Positions 1-10,424 of a stretch of 64,000 bases of DNA are shown piece by piece (the first letter of the stretch is position 1; each line of letters starts with the position of its first letter). Source of the stretch: Craterostigma plantagineum (taxonomy: Eukaryota > Streptophyta > Magnoliopsida > Lamiales > Linderniaceae). Made by a program: the position numbers and the translations under genes. The DNA lies in NCBI GenBank assembly GCA_027422505.1, contig JAPQWV010000330.1, positions 434,001 to 498,000 of the forward strand, read 5' to 3'. Below the pieces are notes generated by a model. The model was given only the letters and a program-made list of their open reading frames with translations, made no database searches and was not told where the DNA came from.

Positions 1-101
1 GAGCATTGGGTTGGAAAATTTAATGTCAATGAGGAGAGGCATAGCATGCAAACGAAGGACGATACCTCTTTGAACCTCTGTTTTTTTATCAACTGAGATA
101 T

Positions 102-107
<6 letters not shown>

Positions 108-140
<33 letters not shown>
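108..140. repeat. (AT)n microsatellite
   Basis: A run of alternating A and T of about 33 bases. No function is implied. Confidence 0.9.
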
Positions 141-142
<2 letters not shown>

Positions 143-310
143 TTGTCTGTGTTGTCACCATAGTTAGATCGAATTTGTATGAGAATGTAATGATTGGAAA
201 CGAAAGGAAGACTTGCATTGATTTCAGACCAGCAAACAGCATTCTTTATGCCAGATATTCATCAATCTACCTGATAAAACCAAGAACGATAAGACTTCAA
301 AATCTTGATT

Positions 311-1084
311 TTAACTCCCTAAACAGTTCAAAGTCTTGATCAATTCCAACAATCCCCATCGTCTGTCTATTCTCTCCTTACAACCATCATTCTCTTTGTC
401 CATGTAATCTCCTAACCCAAACGCCGGCGAAATCCGAGATGGGCTGCGATCGCTGCTTATTCTTTCCAACCTATTCTTCAGATCCCTCAATTCTATCTTT
501 GTCGGAAAGCTCGATATTCCAAACAACAAAAGGTACCACTTGGCCTTCCCTGAGGAAGACGACGTCAGTATAGACACCTTATGCCGGGAAAATCCATAGT
601 GCTCCTTTTCAGGCTTTTTCTTCATTGACTTGGAAGCTTGAACTTTGCTGTTCAAGCTTTTATCTCCGTTCTTGGAAAACCTTAGCACTTGTTGTCCCTT
701 CGTAGAACTCCTCCTCGAGCCAAAGTTCCATCCAAACAGCCTCCAATAAGAACGTTTCTTCGTCTTGCTTACGCCGTCATTGATGGACGGCGGCGCCGCA
801 TGTTCCTTTTCGGAGGGTTGTTCTTGTTTCTGACCGATGAGCTTCCCGCAAAATACGATGTTTTCCTGTGGGAAATCGCTGGTGGCGGCGGCGGCGCCTT
901 TCAAAGAAGTAAGTTCTTGGCTGGAGAACTCGAAATCTTCGTCGTTCTTAGATGTTTCGTCTCTTTCGTCATCTTCTCCTCTAGGAAGATGGTCATGATC
1001 ATCGCCATACAATGGTAGATCGCTTAAAGAAAGAGTCTCAAATTCTAATTCATCGTCTATTTGTGGCTCCTCCGTGGCTTGCAT
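311..1084 (-). CDS. Conserved plant protein of unknown function
   Basis: A single-exon frame of 257 codons from an ATG at 1084. The N-terminal third is acidic (many D and E). A basic, serine-rich middle includes the stretch KKRSYWRLFGWNFGSRR. A short conserved-looking block follows at about residues 178-205, with KWYLLLFG, then FPTKIELRDLKNR. The protein ends with WGLLELIKTLNCLGS. I recall plant proteins with a similar 'KWYL-FG-PTEMELRDIK' block and a 'WGLL..L.C' end, but they have no agreed name or activity. No signal peptide or membrane segment is visible, and the charge pattern suggests a soluble, partly disordered, perhaps nuclear protein. The function is not assigned. Confidence 0.75.
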   Translation of the reverse strand: MQATEEPQIDDELEFETLSLSDLPLYGDDHDHLPRGEDDERDETSKNDEDFEFSSQELTSLKGAAAATSDFPQENIVFCGKLIGQKQEQPSEKEHAAPPSINDGVSKTKKRSYWRLFGWNFGSRRSSTKGQQVLRFSKNGDKSLNSKVQASKSMKKKPEKEHYGFSRHKVSILTSSSSGKAKWYLLLFGISSFPTKIELRDLKNRLERISSDRSPSRISPAFGLGDYMDKENDGCKERIDRRWGLLELIKTLNCLGS

Positions 1085-2026
1085 TTTGTAGGTGTATTTT
1101 TTTAATTCGACGAATCTTATGTGGAAAATGGATGAAATGCATCTATATATATGTCTTGCATTGTGGGGTCAATTCACGAGATAAATAGGAGAAAAGAATT
1201 CAAAGAGGCCAAGTGATGAGAATGGTTTGAATATTGTGGTGGTTTTCTAGAAGAGTAGGCAGGTCAATTTTGTTCGTGTGTGGCTATGCATTAGGACATA
1301 ATCCCTGGATTAAAGGTGGGTCTACCTTAATTTTAATTACACATAATGTATGAATGTATTGTTATGCTAAGAAAGGAATCATTGCAATTCGAAATTTTTT
1401 ATGTTCAACTCGTTGTAAGAAGGGCTCTATCGGCTAAAACTAAAAATCGATTCTTTATGAACTCTAATTGGCATGTCATGCTTACTTTGCAATTTTGTAA
1501 CTTAACTATGAAAGTCAAAATCAATCAAACTTAATTAACTAAGATTTAAGATTTTTCTAACATGTTGTAACATTACCGTTTGTGGCTGCCCCTTAAACTT
1601 TAAACTAATGGGCCGTCTTCCTTTGACTTATACTTCTTTCCATCTAATATTCTTTTGGCTTTCTACTATGTTAAATATTGCACTATAGCCAGCACATATA
1701 CAACGTGCTAATTGATCGAACCTCCAGTATTTATTACGAAGATACCATTTGACTTCTCATTTGAACAGAGAGCTTCGAATCGGTATTGATGGAGCACACC
1801 AAGTCTGAGAATTCTAATTTATATAATATGCCTTATTATATATATATATCTATACTTCTATATACTATTTTTATTTATTATTTTTTTTTCGGTATATACA
1901 GCCCGACTATGGGCTAATCGCCACACACTCCAGAGGTGGGACTAATCCCGGGGTCAGATGGATACATCCCAAACCCACTCAACAACGATAGTCATGGGCC
2001 ACTGGAGCCAAGCCTCATTGGCTACT
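1085..2026. other. Intergenic; unidentified GC-richer block at 1888-2026
   Basis: This is AT-rich sequence with no supportable gene. It holds the promoter and 5' leader of the minus-strand gene ending at 1084. The stretch 1888-2026 is clearly richer in G and C than its surroundings, contains CCCGACTATGGGCTAATCGCC and GGTGGGACTAATCCC, and abuts the probable Helitron start. I take it as a fragment of a dispersed repeat that I cannot name. Confidence 0.4.
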
Positions 2027-2395
2027 TCTATACTACTATAAAAAGAGAATATGGCCAGTTTCCACAGCAGGTTACAAGTCATCATTTAGCTTAAATAATT
2101 TAGGTCTCTGACTTGTATTTCCAAGTTGCCTTGTTCTTTTTTTCTTTTCATTTTTCCTTAATGCTATATATATCACTTTTAACTTAAAATATAATTGGAA
2201 ATTAATACTTTCTATACTACTATAAAAAGAGAATGTGACCGGTTTCCACAGCAGGTTACAAGTCATCTTTAGCTTAACTAATTTGGGTCTCTGACTTGTA
2301 TTTCCAAGTTGCCTTGTTCTTTTTTTCTTTTCATTTTTCCTTAATTGCTATATATATCACTTTAACTTAAAATATAATTGGAAATTAGTACTCTA
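2027..2395 (+). repeat. Direct tandem duplication of about 185 bp
   Basis: Bases 2027-2210 and 2211-2395 are near-identical copies. Both contain the probable Helitron left end, the phrase CCACAGCAGGTTACAAGTC and a T-rich block ending near AATTGGAAATTA. The differences are a few substitutions and one-base indels. Confidence 0.85.
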
Positions 2396-3183
2396 ACGTG
2401 AAGTCAATATTCCAAAGTGATCCATAATTACAATTATACCCCTAACTTACTAAAATTGCAAAATGACCCATAATATATAAACCTACAATTTAGTTATTAT
2501 TATTTTTTTTCAAATAATCACATAATAGTGAGTCAGAATAATATATAATTTTGTATAATTGTTATGTTTAATAAAAATGAATTAATAAATATAAATGAAT
2601 ATACGAAGGAATATATCTCGTGAATAGTTTTCTATAGATGGAAATTTAAAGGAAATTGGTAGGGTTCGATGTATTGTTCAAATAATAAATGTTGAGAAAT
2701 GACATTGTAGTAGCTCTATATTGATGAATAGTTGGTGATAAGTCTGATGACCTTATTTTGACTTTAATGTGGCTTAGTATTCCCATTGTCATGTATTACA
2801 GATTATATGGATGTTTTTTAAAAATCGTTGTAACAAAGTTCCGTAAAATTAAAAAACGATCACTTTTCTCCCATACGTATTGATAAATGAATGCTAGCTA
2901 TGTATCTAAGAACAAAACATAAGCGTCGTGGTTGAGATGTTGTTGAAGGGTGTCTATCTAAACACATTCCATTATATTTTACTCATGCAAATAAATTCTG
3001 ATTTATAATCTCAACGGCCAATTGTATATGTATGTAGAATACCTAACCAATATTATTTTGTCGCATTACACGGATATTCAATATACACCATTTACTTTGT
3101 GTATATGTAGATTAACCATTTAACCATTCACTTCCGGGAAACGGTTGCATAGAAGCCGCAAAACGTGCGGCGACGTCATCTAG
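2027..3183 (+). mobile_element. Probable non-autonomous Helitron
   Basis: The left end reads TCTATACTACTATAAAAAG, which resembles plant Helitron 5' ends that begin with TC. The right end has a small hairpin (GCCGC, loop, GCGGC at about 3155-3171), then about ten bases, then CTAG followed by T at 3180-3184, as Helitron 3' ends do. The first ~185 bases are duplicated: a second TCTATACTACTATAAAAAG starts at 2211, so the element has two candidate left ends. No RepHel coding sequence is present. Weak point: the base before each left end is T, not the A expected of a Helitron target. Confidence 0.45.
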
Positions 3184-3200
3184 TATATATATATATATAC

Positions 3201-3454
3201 AGGGGCGGACCCAGCCTGGAGTGACTGGGGGGTCAAGCCCAGCACACAACCCGGCCCACAGTCCACACATAATTATTTAAAATGAAACAAAAGCTTCCAG
3301 GAGATTCGAACCCTGGATTTTACAGGTAAAAACTTCAAAGCAAGTACAAGAACAACTGCACCGAAGTCGATTTCGAAAATTCTAACGCATATAATATACT
3401 TAGCAGGACGATGGCGGGGGGTCAATGGCACCCCGAGCCCCTACGGTCCGCCCC

Positions 3455-3455
<1 letters not shown>
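3201..3455. mobile_element. Short terminal-inverted-repeat element (MITE-like)
   Basis: The element starts with AGGGGCGGACC and ends with GGTCCGCCCCT, a perfect 11-base inverted repeat, and is 255 bp long. It is set inside a TA-rich microsatellite, so the target duplication cannot be measured. Internally, GATTCGAACCCTGG is the reverse complement of a tRNA-like B box, so a SINE-like origin is an alternative. There is no coding capacity. Confidence 0.6.
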
Positions 3456-3495
<40 letters not shown>

Positions 3496-4263
3496 ATGTG
3501 TGTGTGATTTTGTAATGATCTGCATGTTCAAGAAAACACAAGTAGTTGCCAAATGGTATTGAAATAGCTTGTCAATTAGGTGTGCTTCCATTCCCAATAT
3601 TCGAACAACATTATTTAGCGTTTGTCTGTACGTTTTGTGTATGTGTGGTCGTAGTGTCAAAAAAACAAGTTTGTTCTACTTTGAATTAAGTTCAATTCTT
3701 CTAGAGAAATAAGAACAATAAAATATGTAAGAGGGCCAGATAGGTACGAGTTTGTCAAAGATAGATAAATACGGGTCTCTCACATCTAACGAAAACAAAT
3801 CGAAACTAAAAATTATCTAGTATTACCATTTGCTATGTACTTGGAAATCAAATAGTAGGCGTTCACAATACGCATAAATCTACAATGCAATTATATCGCA
3901 GACTATCAAACGATAGAGAGATCGATCCCTTGCCTATCGTGGGAGGGAATATATATTCTAATTACTGCAAAGATATTTTGTTCCACGTGAATGTCTCTGA
4001 CAGATGAGGAGGAATCATATTCATTTCCAAGAAACTTAAATGAAGTATTGCATACGTAACTAGCTAGCTAGTGTGCCTATACGGATATATGATTTCATAG
4101 CCCAGTTACTAATTGAAAGGAAAGGATGAATGACTTACTCATCGATATGATATATTGCTATACAAATCCCAGGTTAAGAAGAAGAAAGATAAACTAATCG
4201 AGTGGATACCATTACATTACTGTGTCGTTCCTCGGTGGTTTTCTCTAACACACACACAAAGTA

Positions 4264-4289
<26 letters not shown>
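3456..4289. other. Intergenic with TA and GA microsatellites
   Basis: It opens with (TA)n then (GA)n at 3456-3494. The rest is AT-rich with no gene seen. The (AT)n tract at about 4263-4297 runs into the base of the MIR160 hairpin. Confidence 0.6.
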
Positions 4290-4298
<9 letters not shown>

Positions 4299-4385
4299 CT
4301 TGGTTCCTCATACGCCATTCACGGAGGGCCGAAGAAATTCCGGCGAGCTCTTGCAAATGGCATACAGGGAGCCAGGCATATGTGA
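4290..4385 (-). ncRNA. MIR160: MIR160 precursor
   Basis: The plus strand at 4358-4378 is the exact reverse complement of the conserved 21-nt miR160 (on the minus strand it starts TGCCTGGCTCCC and ends GTATGCCA). The plus strand at 4295-4315 is the reverse complement of a miR160-star-like sequence (minus strand GCGTATGAGGAACC..., ending AAGCATA). The two arms face each other across a loop of about 42 bases and pair as a plant pre-miRNA should, with mature miRNA on the 5' arm. miR160 is known to guide cleavage of ARF10/16/17 auxin response factor mRNAs. A target site would lack the star arm, so this is the gene. An (AT)n tract lies at the hairpin's 3' base. Confidence 0.93.
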
Positions 4386-6547
4386 TGTATTACATATACA
4401 TCAAAATGCATCCATTTTTTTTTTTAACTTTGTTAACACTCAAGTGCGCGCTTGCTTTGCTGCTATTCTATTACACACGGAGATGCAAACATAGAAGAAA
4501 GTTAAAGGGATTAAAGAAAGAAATCGGAGAAGAGTTTTGTATATAGCAGAGAGGAGGAATAAAACTATAGGGTAATTGTGGCACTTGTATATTTATACAC
4601 AGCATAAGATTTAGCTAGCTAGCTAGCGACAGGCACAAAGAACAAATTGGATTGGGAGTATATATCTAACATGGGGTTAAGCTGTAAAGCAAAAGACAAT
4701 GTAATTAAAAAAGGAGTAAGCTATATCAATCAGAGCCCTTTAGCAACCCCACATTGTAATAAGATATTGTGTGGATTGAATTATAAAGAGAGCAAGGCGA
4801 TATTTGTGGGTTGCTTGGCTTCAGCAGCGATGACTATATATATATAGCACAGAAGATAGTGGAGATCTATACAGAAAGAGAGATGATGTCTGATTTGATG
4901 AGGAGGAAAAATAAATTAGGGTTTAGTGAGGTAATAAAGTTGCTGCTGTCCGCGCACTGTCCTTAAGATCATGTGTGTTCCTTTTGAATGTAATCTTGTT
5001 CTTTCTGAAAAGAAATATTCTCTCTTTCTTTAGTGGATAGTGAAAGTTAAAAGGGGATTGCTTTTCTTTTCTGAATCGACCAAGGCTACTTTGTCTGCAA
5101 GTGTTTGGAGCACAAGAAGATGGGGAATATGTACGTCGTGTGTATGTACACACAAATCAAAGGTAACGAAAGAAATAACCCAAGATAGTAAAGAGAAATA
5201 TCAAATTAACCTGTGTAATAATGTAGTGCGATAGAGTTGATGTAGATTAACCAAGACTTTTGCTATAAATAAAAAGGTCGCAAAAACATTTAGAAATCAT
5301 GGTCGAAGTGAAAGAACATTGAGAACAAATAAAGAAGAAGAAGTAGGTGTGACAAGAAATGATAGAATGATGAAAGGTTCACGGACATCATGAGTAGTCA
5401 AAACCTTTGATTTTGAACCAAACAAAGCTAATGATCACGACCAAGTAGCTAGCTCAGCTATAGGGGACAACTTTCTTAGCTTTTCATTGCGTTTTTTTCC
5501 ACGCTTGATAAGCGAGTTGGGCTTTTCGGAGAGGAAACGTGAGCCCAACAAGAAGAGGCCCGGCCCGTCGACCAAGCCCAGGCTTAACCCAATCTTTGTC
5601 GTGACCCAATAGCCCAATTTTCTTAAAAGAACAATTAGTTAACAAGATGATGTTTATAGTCCACCTACCTAGCTTCCTTTGTTCTTTTTTTTTTTTTTTT
5701 TTTTTCTTTTATATACATCAAATAGACAGACACGATGAATTGTTTCTTTAAATCAAATAAGCAAAAAGTGCATGATGATTGAATAGTGGGAAAAGAGAAT
5801 TCTTTAGACCCCGACAAGTCATAATCATCACTAATAAAATAAAATCAAGTGGATATTAGTAGCCGTCTAATTTATTTAAACCACACATAGCCCCAATCCT
5901 AATCCACGCTATAGATTAATCAAATATGTAGATGAGGCGTCAAAGCATCAAATAGAGCCCTATCATCATCACTTCTTTTCCTAATTGTCCCTCTTTCCTT
6001 TTTCCTTTTCCCTTTCTAGTTTACTTATCCTTGCAGAAATAGAACGACAATAGAGGGAAATGGATTTAGTATTACATGAAGGAAATCATATTGTCTCATA
6101 AATACAGATACAATTATGCACTCTAATTACAACATGTCACGAAGAATTGAAGATGCAAGTCACGGAATGACGAATATACCCTCCCTCATAGCCCTCACTG
6201 TATACACTGTCGGTGAAAAACAAGGGCATGTACGGTATGTTGCTCGTCCTTCCTATAATAATAATATAACATTTGCGAATATTTTTTTGTGGTTATCTTG
6301 CGTGCGCAGAAAAATAACAGGGTAAGAGCCCACGAGGTTTGAATGGAACGAAAAGTGTTAAAAAGTTACATATTCAACGACAAAAGAGAAGAACAATATG
6401 ATATCACTATACAAACGAGCAAGCTATTATATTTATATGTTTTCCAAAAAGAGTATGGCCTCCCTGTCTTGGCCTGTAATATGGGTCCTATGTAGTATTT
6501 CCAGGCAATATTGAACGCATGCAAGAAACAACAATGCATGTCAACTC

Positions 6548-6594
<47 letters not shown>

Positions 6595-6633
6595 CCTGTG
6601 TCTTAAACTGACATCTTTTGGGGTTTTTTTTTT
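4386..6633. other. Intergenic, MIR160 upstream side
   Basis: I see no protein gene that can be supported. The minus-strand promoter and start of the MIR160 primary transcript should lie here. Runs of GCTA repeats sit at about 4613-4628. A poly(T) tract of roughly 30 bases lies near 5676-5705, and a (GA)n tract spans about 6553-6590, just past the 3' end of the patatin-like gene. Confidence 0.5.
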
Positions 6634-9069
6634 TCAGGAAATTCTTGAGGCATTGGGTTGTTTAAGTGCAACAGTGGGAGCTATTCTTGAACTTCTCCTC
6701 TGATGTTCTATCACGAGTTGCTCTGCAAACCATTCGATTTTCTCAGCATTGCTCTGTTCTCCTATGCTCTTCCCACTAAAGAGAATCGACTCAACGTTCT
6801 TCTGTTTCAGCGATTCATCCGCGATTTCAATCAGCCTCTTTACATTGCTCGGACTCGTTGGATCAGAGTAAATATCAGTGCCAAACTTTGCAAAGCTTGA
6901 ACTGTTCGCCTGCAGTTCATGAATTGTATTACATGAATAAGAAGCAAGCAAAGGTTGCAAAAGACACTGTGTTTGTTTACAATAATGGACGGACGAGGCT
7001 CTAGTTTAGACAAACTATTGCCATAAATCTGTGATACCAAACAAAACATATATGCCTACTTATTATATCAACAATCATCCAAAGACCTAATAATTCACAT
7101 GCATCAACAGTACTCTTGTTGTTTTTAGTCAATTCTATATAAGGCCTCATCATGCCAATACACGTCAAGAAAGTAATACTTTATAACAAACCATCAATAG
7201 TCAACATGCAATGAATATATAGTGTGGCAACTTCAAGTCTCCCAACATAAATTATTTCAATTTCATGAAGAATGGAGATGCAGTCCAATAAGGGAAATAA
7301 CCCCACTCTATTGCCACTGGTCTACGACTACAGGTTTAGGTGATATACAACAATGAGAAAAAAGTTAACAGAGACGACTCTTTTTTCTGCCACATATCTT
7401 GATAGAAATATTTATATCATTTTTGGAATCTGCAATTGGTTGTTGGGTCGCACCTTACTGAACTATAGCTGTTATTTTTACAAAACTTTAGCACAGATAC
7501 GATCAATATAGTGGTGAGGTGTGAGGTAAAGGGACTCTATCTACGGGCTAAAATGACAAAACGTGATAGGATTGAAGTTTGAACACTAAAGTTCATGTTT
7601 AAGCAAAAAAGGATCTAAACATTCTTATTGGAAATAAAAGACAAGATTTAGCCACACAACATCCTCGAAAGTCTGCAGATACTTGTTTGTTTTTAACATT
7701 GACCTCTTACTTAATTGATTCTATCATACTATCCCCACGTAATTGACCCATTATCAAGTAAACTTGAATGGCTAAAAAAAATCCCATCTTTAAAGAAAGA
7801 AGTTAATACCAACACAAAGATTCCCATACCTGAATCCGAAGGTAATTCCCCCTCCGAGCCTGTCCGAAAGCCATGGCCACAGCATGGTCCACCATCTCCG
7901 CCGAGCTTTCCCCTAAAATACGTGAAATCGGCCGAGCCCAATCACGAGCCTGCCACTTCCTAACCTCCTCGTACGCGAACCCACCTTCCACGACGCCGGC
8001 CCCGATGGAAATGACCAAAATGTCCTCCACGCCTCTAACGAAAGGAAACTCCTGCTTGTTGTGCAGCACGTGTGTAATGGCCGCCGCCGTTGGGTTGCTC
8101 ATCGCAAGACCACCGTCGACGCCCAAGACTCGGTTCGAACCGTCGACTGAGCTCAAGCTGACCGGACCGAACGAGCCGGGCTCCGCCGACGTGGCCATGC
8201 AGACCTCCCAGAGCTTGAAGTTGAAGCTTTCGCTCTCCAATGCGTCGGCGCGGGAGAACAAAAATGGCGCCGTACTTGTTAGATCGTAGCAGGGGATTAG
8301 CACGGGCTTTGACATGTCCTTTATTGTGATCTCATCTTTGAAAATTTTCCTCAACGCCTTTTCCTGAAAGAGTTTTAAAACCAAAAGCAGATTAAACACG
8401 GATTTGTTGCAAAAGTAAAGCAGTAATTTTCGATCGACTCCGTAATAAGCTAAACAAAACCAGGAAAAATGAAACGACTGAGGCCCAACACGAATTTGAT
8501 TATACCTTCTCCAAACCGGCGAGCGAACCGCCTCTGTTTCTACCGAAGAAGCTGCTAAACAGACCACCCCGTTTTCGCTGACGTGGAGGGCAAAACCTGG
8601 GGCCCTCCGACGACAAAAACCGCCACGTGTCGTCGGCTTTAAAAATCGGCCGGCCACGACCGTCCGACGCAAACAACATCGCCGAGAACACGCCTCCGAT
8701 TCCCGTACCTGCCGCGACGTCGAAGTAGTCAGCAATCCTCGCGTCGGGATTTCCCGATTTCTTCTTCAACGCCGCCTCCAAACACGACAGCGCTTTGCCG
8801 GAGATCACGTTTTGCAGGCCATACCCACCGTCTATCGACAGCACGCAGATTTTTCCCCGCTGCGACCTAAGCTCGCCGACGCCGTCCTTGTTCTGAGGTG
8901 AGTACAGTTTGCTGCTGTCCTTCTCGTAGTCGAAGAGGAACTTAGACTCGAGAATCGAAAAGATTTCGTAGCTGAGCTTGTCCGTATCGATGCTTGGCTC
9001 GAGCTGCTGGGATGATGATTTTAGAGTCTCATCATCGCTGTTGATAGTTGTCTTCGTTGTGTTAGCCAT
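6634..9069 (-). CDS. Patatin-like phospholipase, pPLAIII (PLP6-9) type
   Basis: Three exons on the minus strand: 9069-8506, 8363-7830 and 6909-6634, all GT-AG and phase 0, giving 457 residues. The family hydrolyses acyl esters of membrane lipids. Exon 1 has VLSIDGG (D80-G82) followed by ADYFDVAAGTGIGG. Residues 121-125 read GTGIG where canonical patatins have the serine nucleophile in GXSXG, which places this gene in the pPLAIII group with altered nucleophile elbow. The Asp of the catalytic dyad is in VDGGLAMSNP (about residue 271). Exon 3 is the usual short C-terminal helix region. The oxyanion loop reads DGGYGLQ rather than the DGG-G-R form common in patatins. Known pPLAIII proteins affect cell-wall and lipid metabolism; the role of this copy is not known. 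Confidence 0.9.
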
Positions 9070-9082
9070 TGGGTGACTATGA

Positions 9083-9128
<46 letters not shown>

Positions 9129-10424
9129 GCAGGTATAGACTTTGCAGGTTGTCGTGTATTTTGTATTCGAATTTTCCTGAGAATTGCAGAGAGATTAATT
9201 CATTAATTAATAATGGCTAATTAATAACAATATTGACTTCTCTTTGTAGGGTTTATTAGCTAATAAATGGCGATGTATTCGCAAACAGTAACAATGTAAC
9301 GGGACAATTTTTTTCTTCTCATTTTACTGTTAGAATAGAAATTAAAAATATGGTAGTTGAATTGAAGTGATTAATTGAAGGTTTTCATCTTGCAGTGACC
9401 AATGTTAAATGGCGATGGCGGGCAACGAAATAAACAAATAATTTTTTCGTACATATATATGATATTCTAAAGTTTTTTCCTTCTTTATCTATGTTTCCTT
9501 TGTTTTATTTTAAATTTTATGCTTTATACTTTCTTCGTTTGACTGACAGACAAAGTACTTGTGAAGTTGGGACTTCCCGGGCATTCATTAGAGTTTTAGT
9601 TCAAATGTTATATGGTTATTATTGTACATGTATCTACAATACAAAGCCATCCTTGTAGTGTAGTTCAGACGGATTTATTTATTAGCATTTTTGAAAATGT
9701 ACACCGTTGATCACGCAATTAACAAGTGGTTGACTCGGAGATTAATGGTATACCTTATTATTCTTTCCTTGTTTTTAGAGTATCTGGTAATCGTTTGAAA
9801 TTCAATTTCTATTAATGAAACGAAAGAAAAGAAGATCAATAATCATTGCTTGTTGTTCGCCGTCCTTGAAATGAAGAACGTTGTGTGGTCAAGTTTCTTG
9901 AAACGGCTTTCGATATATTAAGTTTGTAATAATTCGACTGTCTCGTAATTTTCCTGTGATGTGTGGTGTGGGGTTCGACGTTATCGTTGATGTGCCGACA
10001 GTTATTAACGAAACAATTATTGGAAAATTAATAATAAAATCAAATAATAATAATAAGCGAATTAGTAAAAGATCTGCGTAAGTGTCATGGTGATTTTCCA
10101 TTAAAAAAAAAAATTATAACGTGGGTTGAGACGATGCTACATGCATATATTAACAACAATAAATATGAGAGATCAACATTTATATATATCCACATATGCA
10201 TATAGGTATATGTATATAAAACTTTTACGCATTCAATTTCTACACATCCATCATCTTCGTCGTCATAAGCAATCATGACAATGAAAATTAGTACCACTCA
10301 TGCTCAATTTACTTGAATCCACATTCCACGCCAATTCTTCTTTTTCTTCCTTTTGTCTTTCCTTTATTACTTACACCCATGATCCCCACTATTGACTTAC
10401 ATTTAATGCTTGAACTTGCATTTA
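9070..10424. other. Intergenic with GA tract
   Basis: It holds the 5' leader and promoter of the patatin-like gene, with a (GA)n tract at about 9089-9123 just upstream of its ATG. No coding sequence is seen up to the last exon of the WAP-like gene. Confidence 0.6.

Noticed and set aside
4358..4378. ARF target site for miR160 on the plus strand
   Set aside because: The pairing star arm at 4295-4315 and the lack of ARF coding sequence show this is the MIR160 gene itself.
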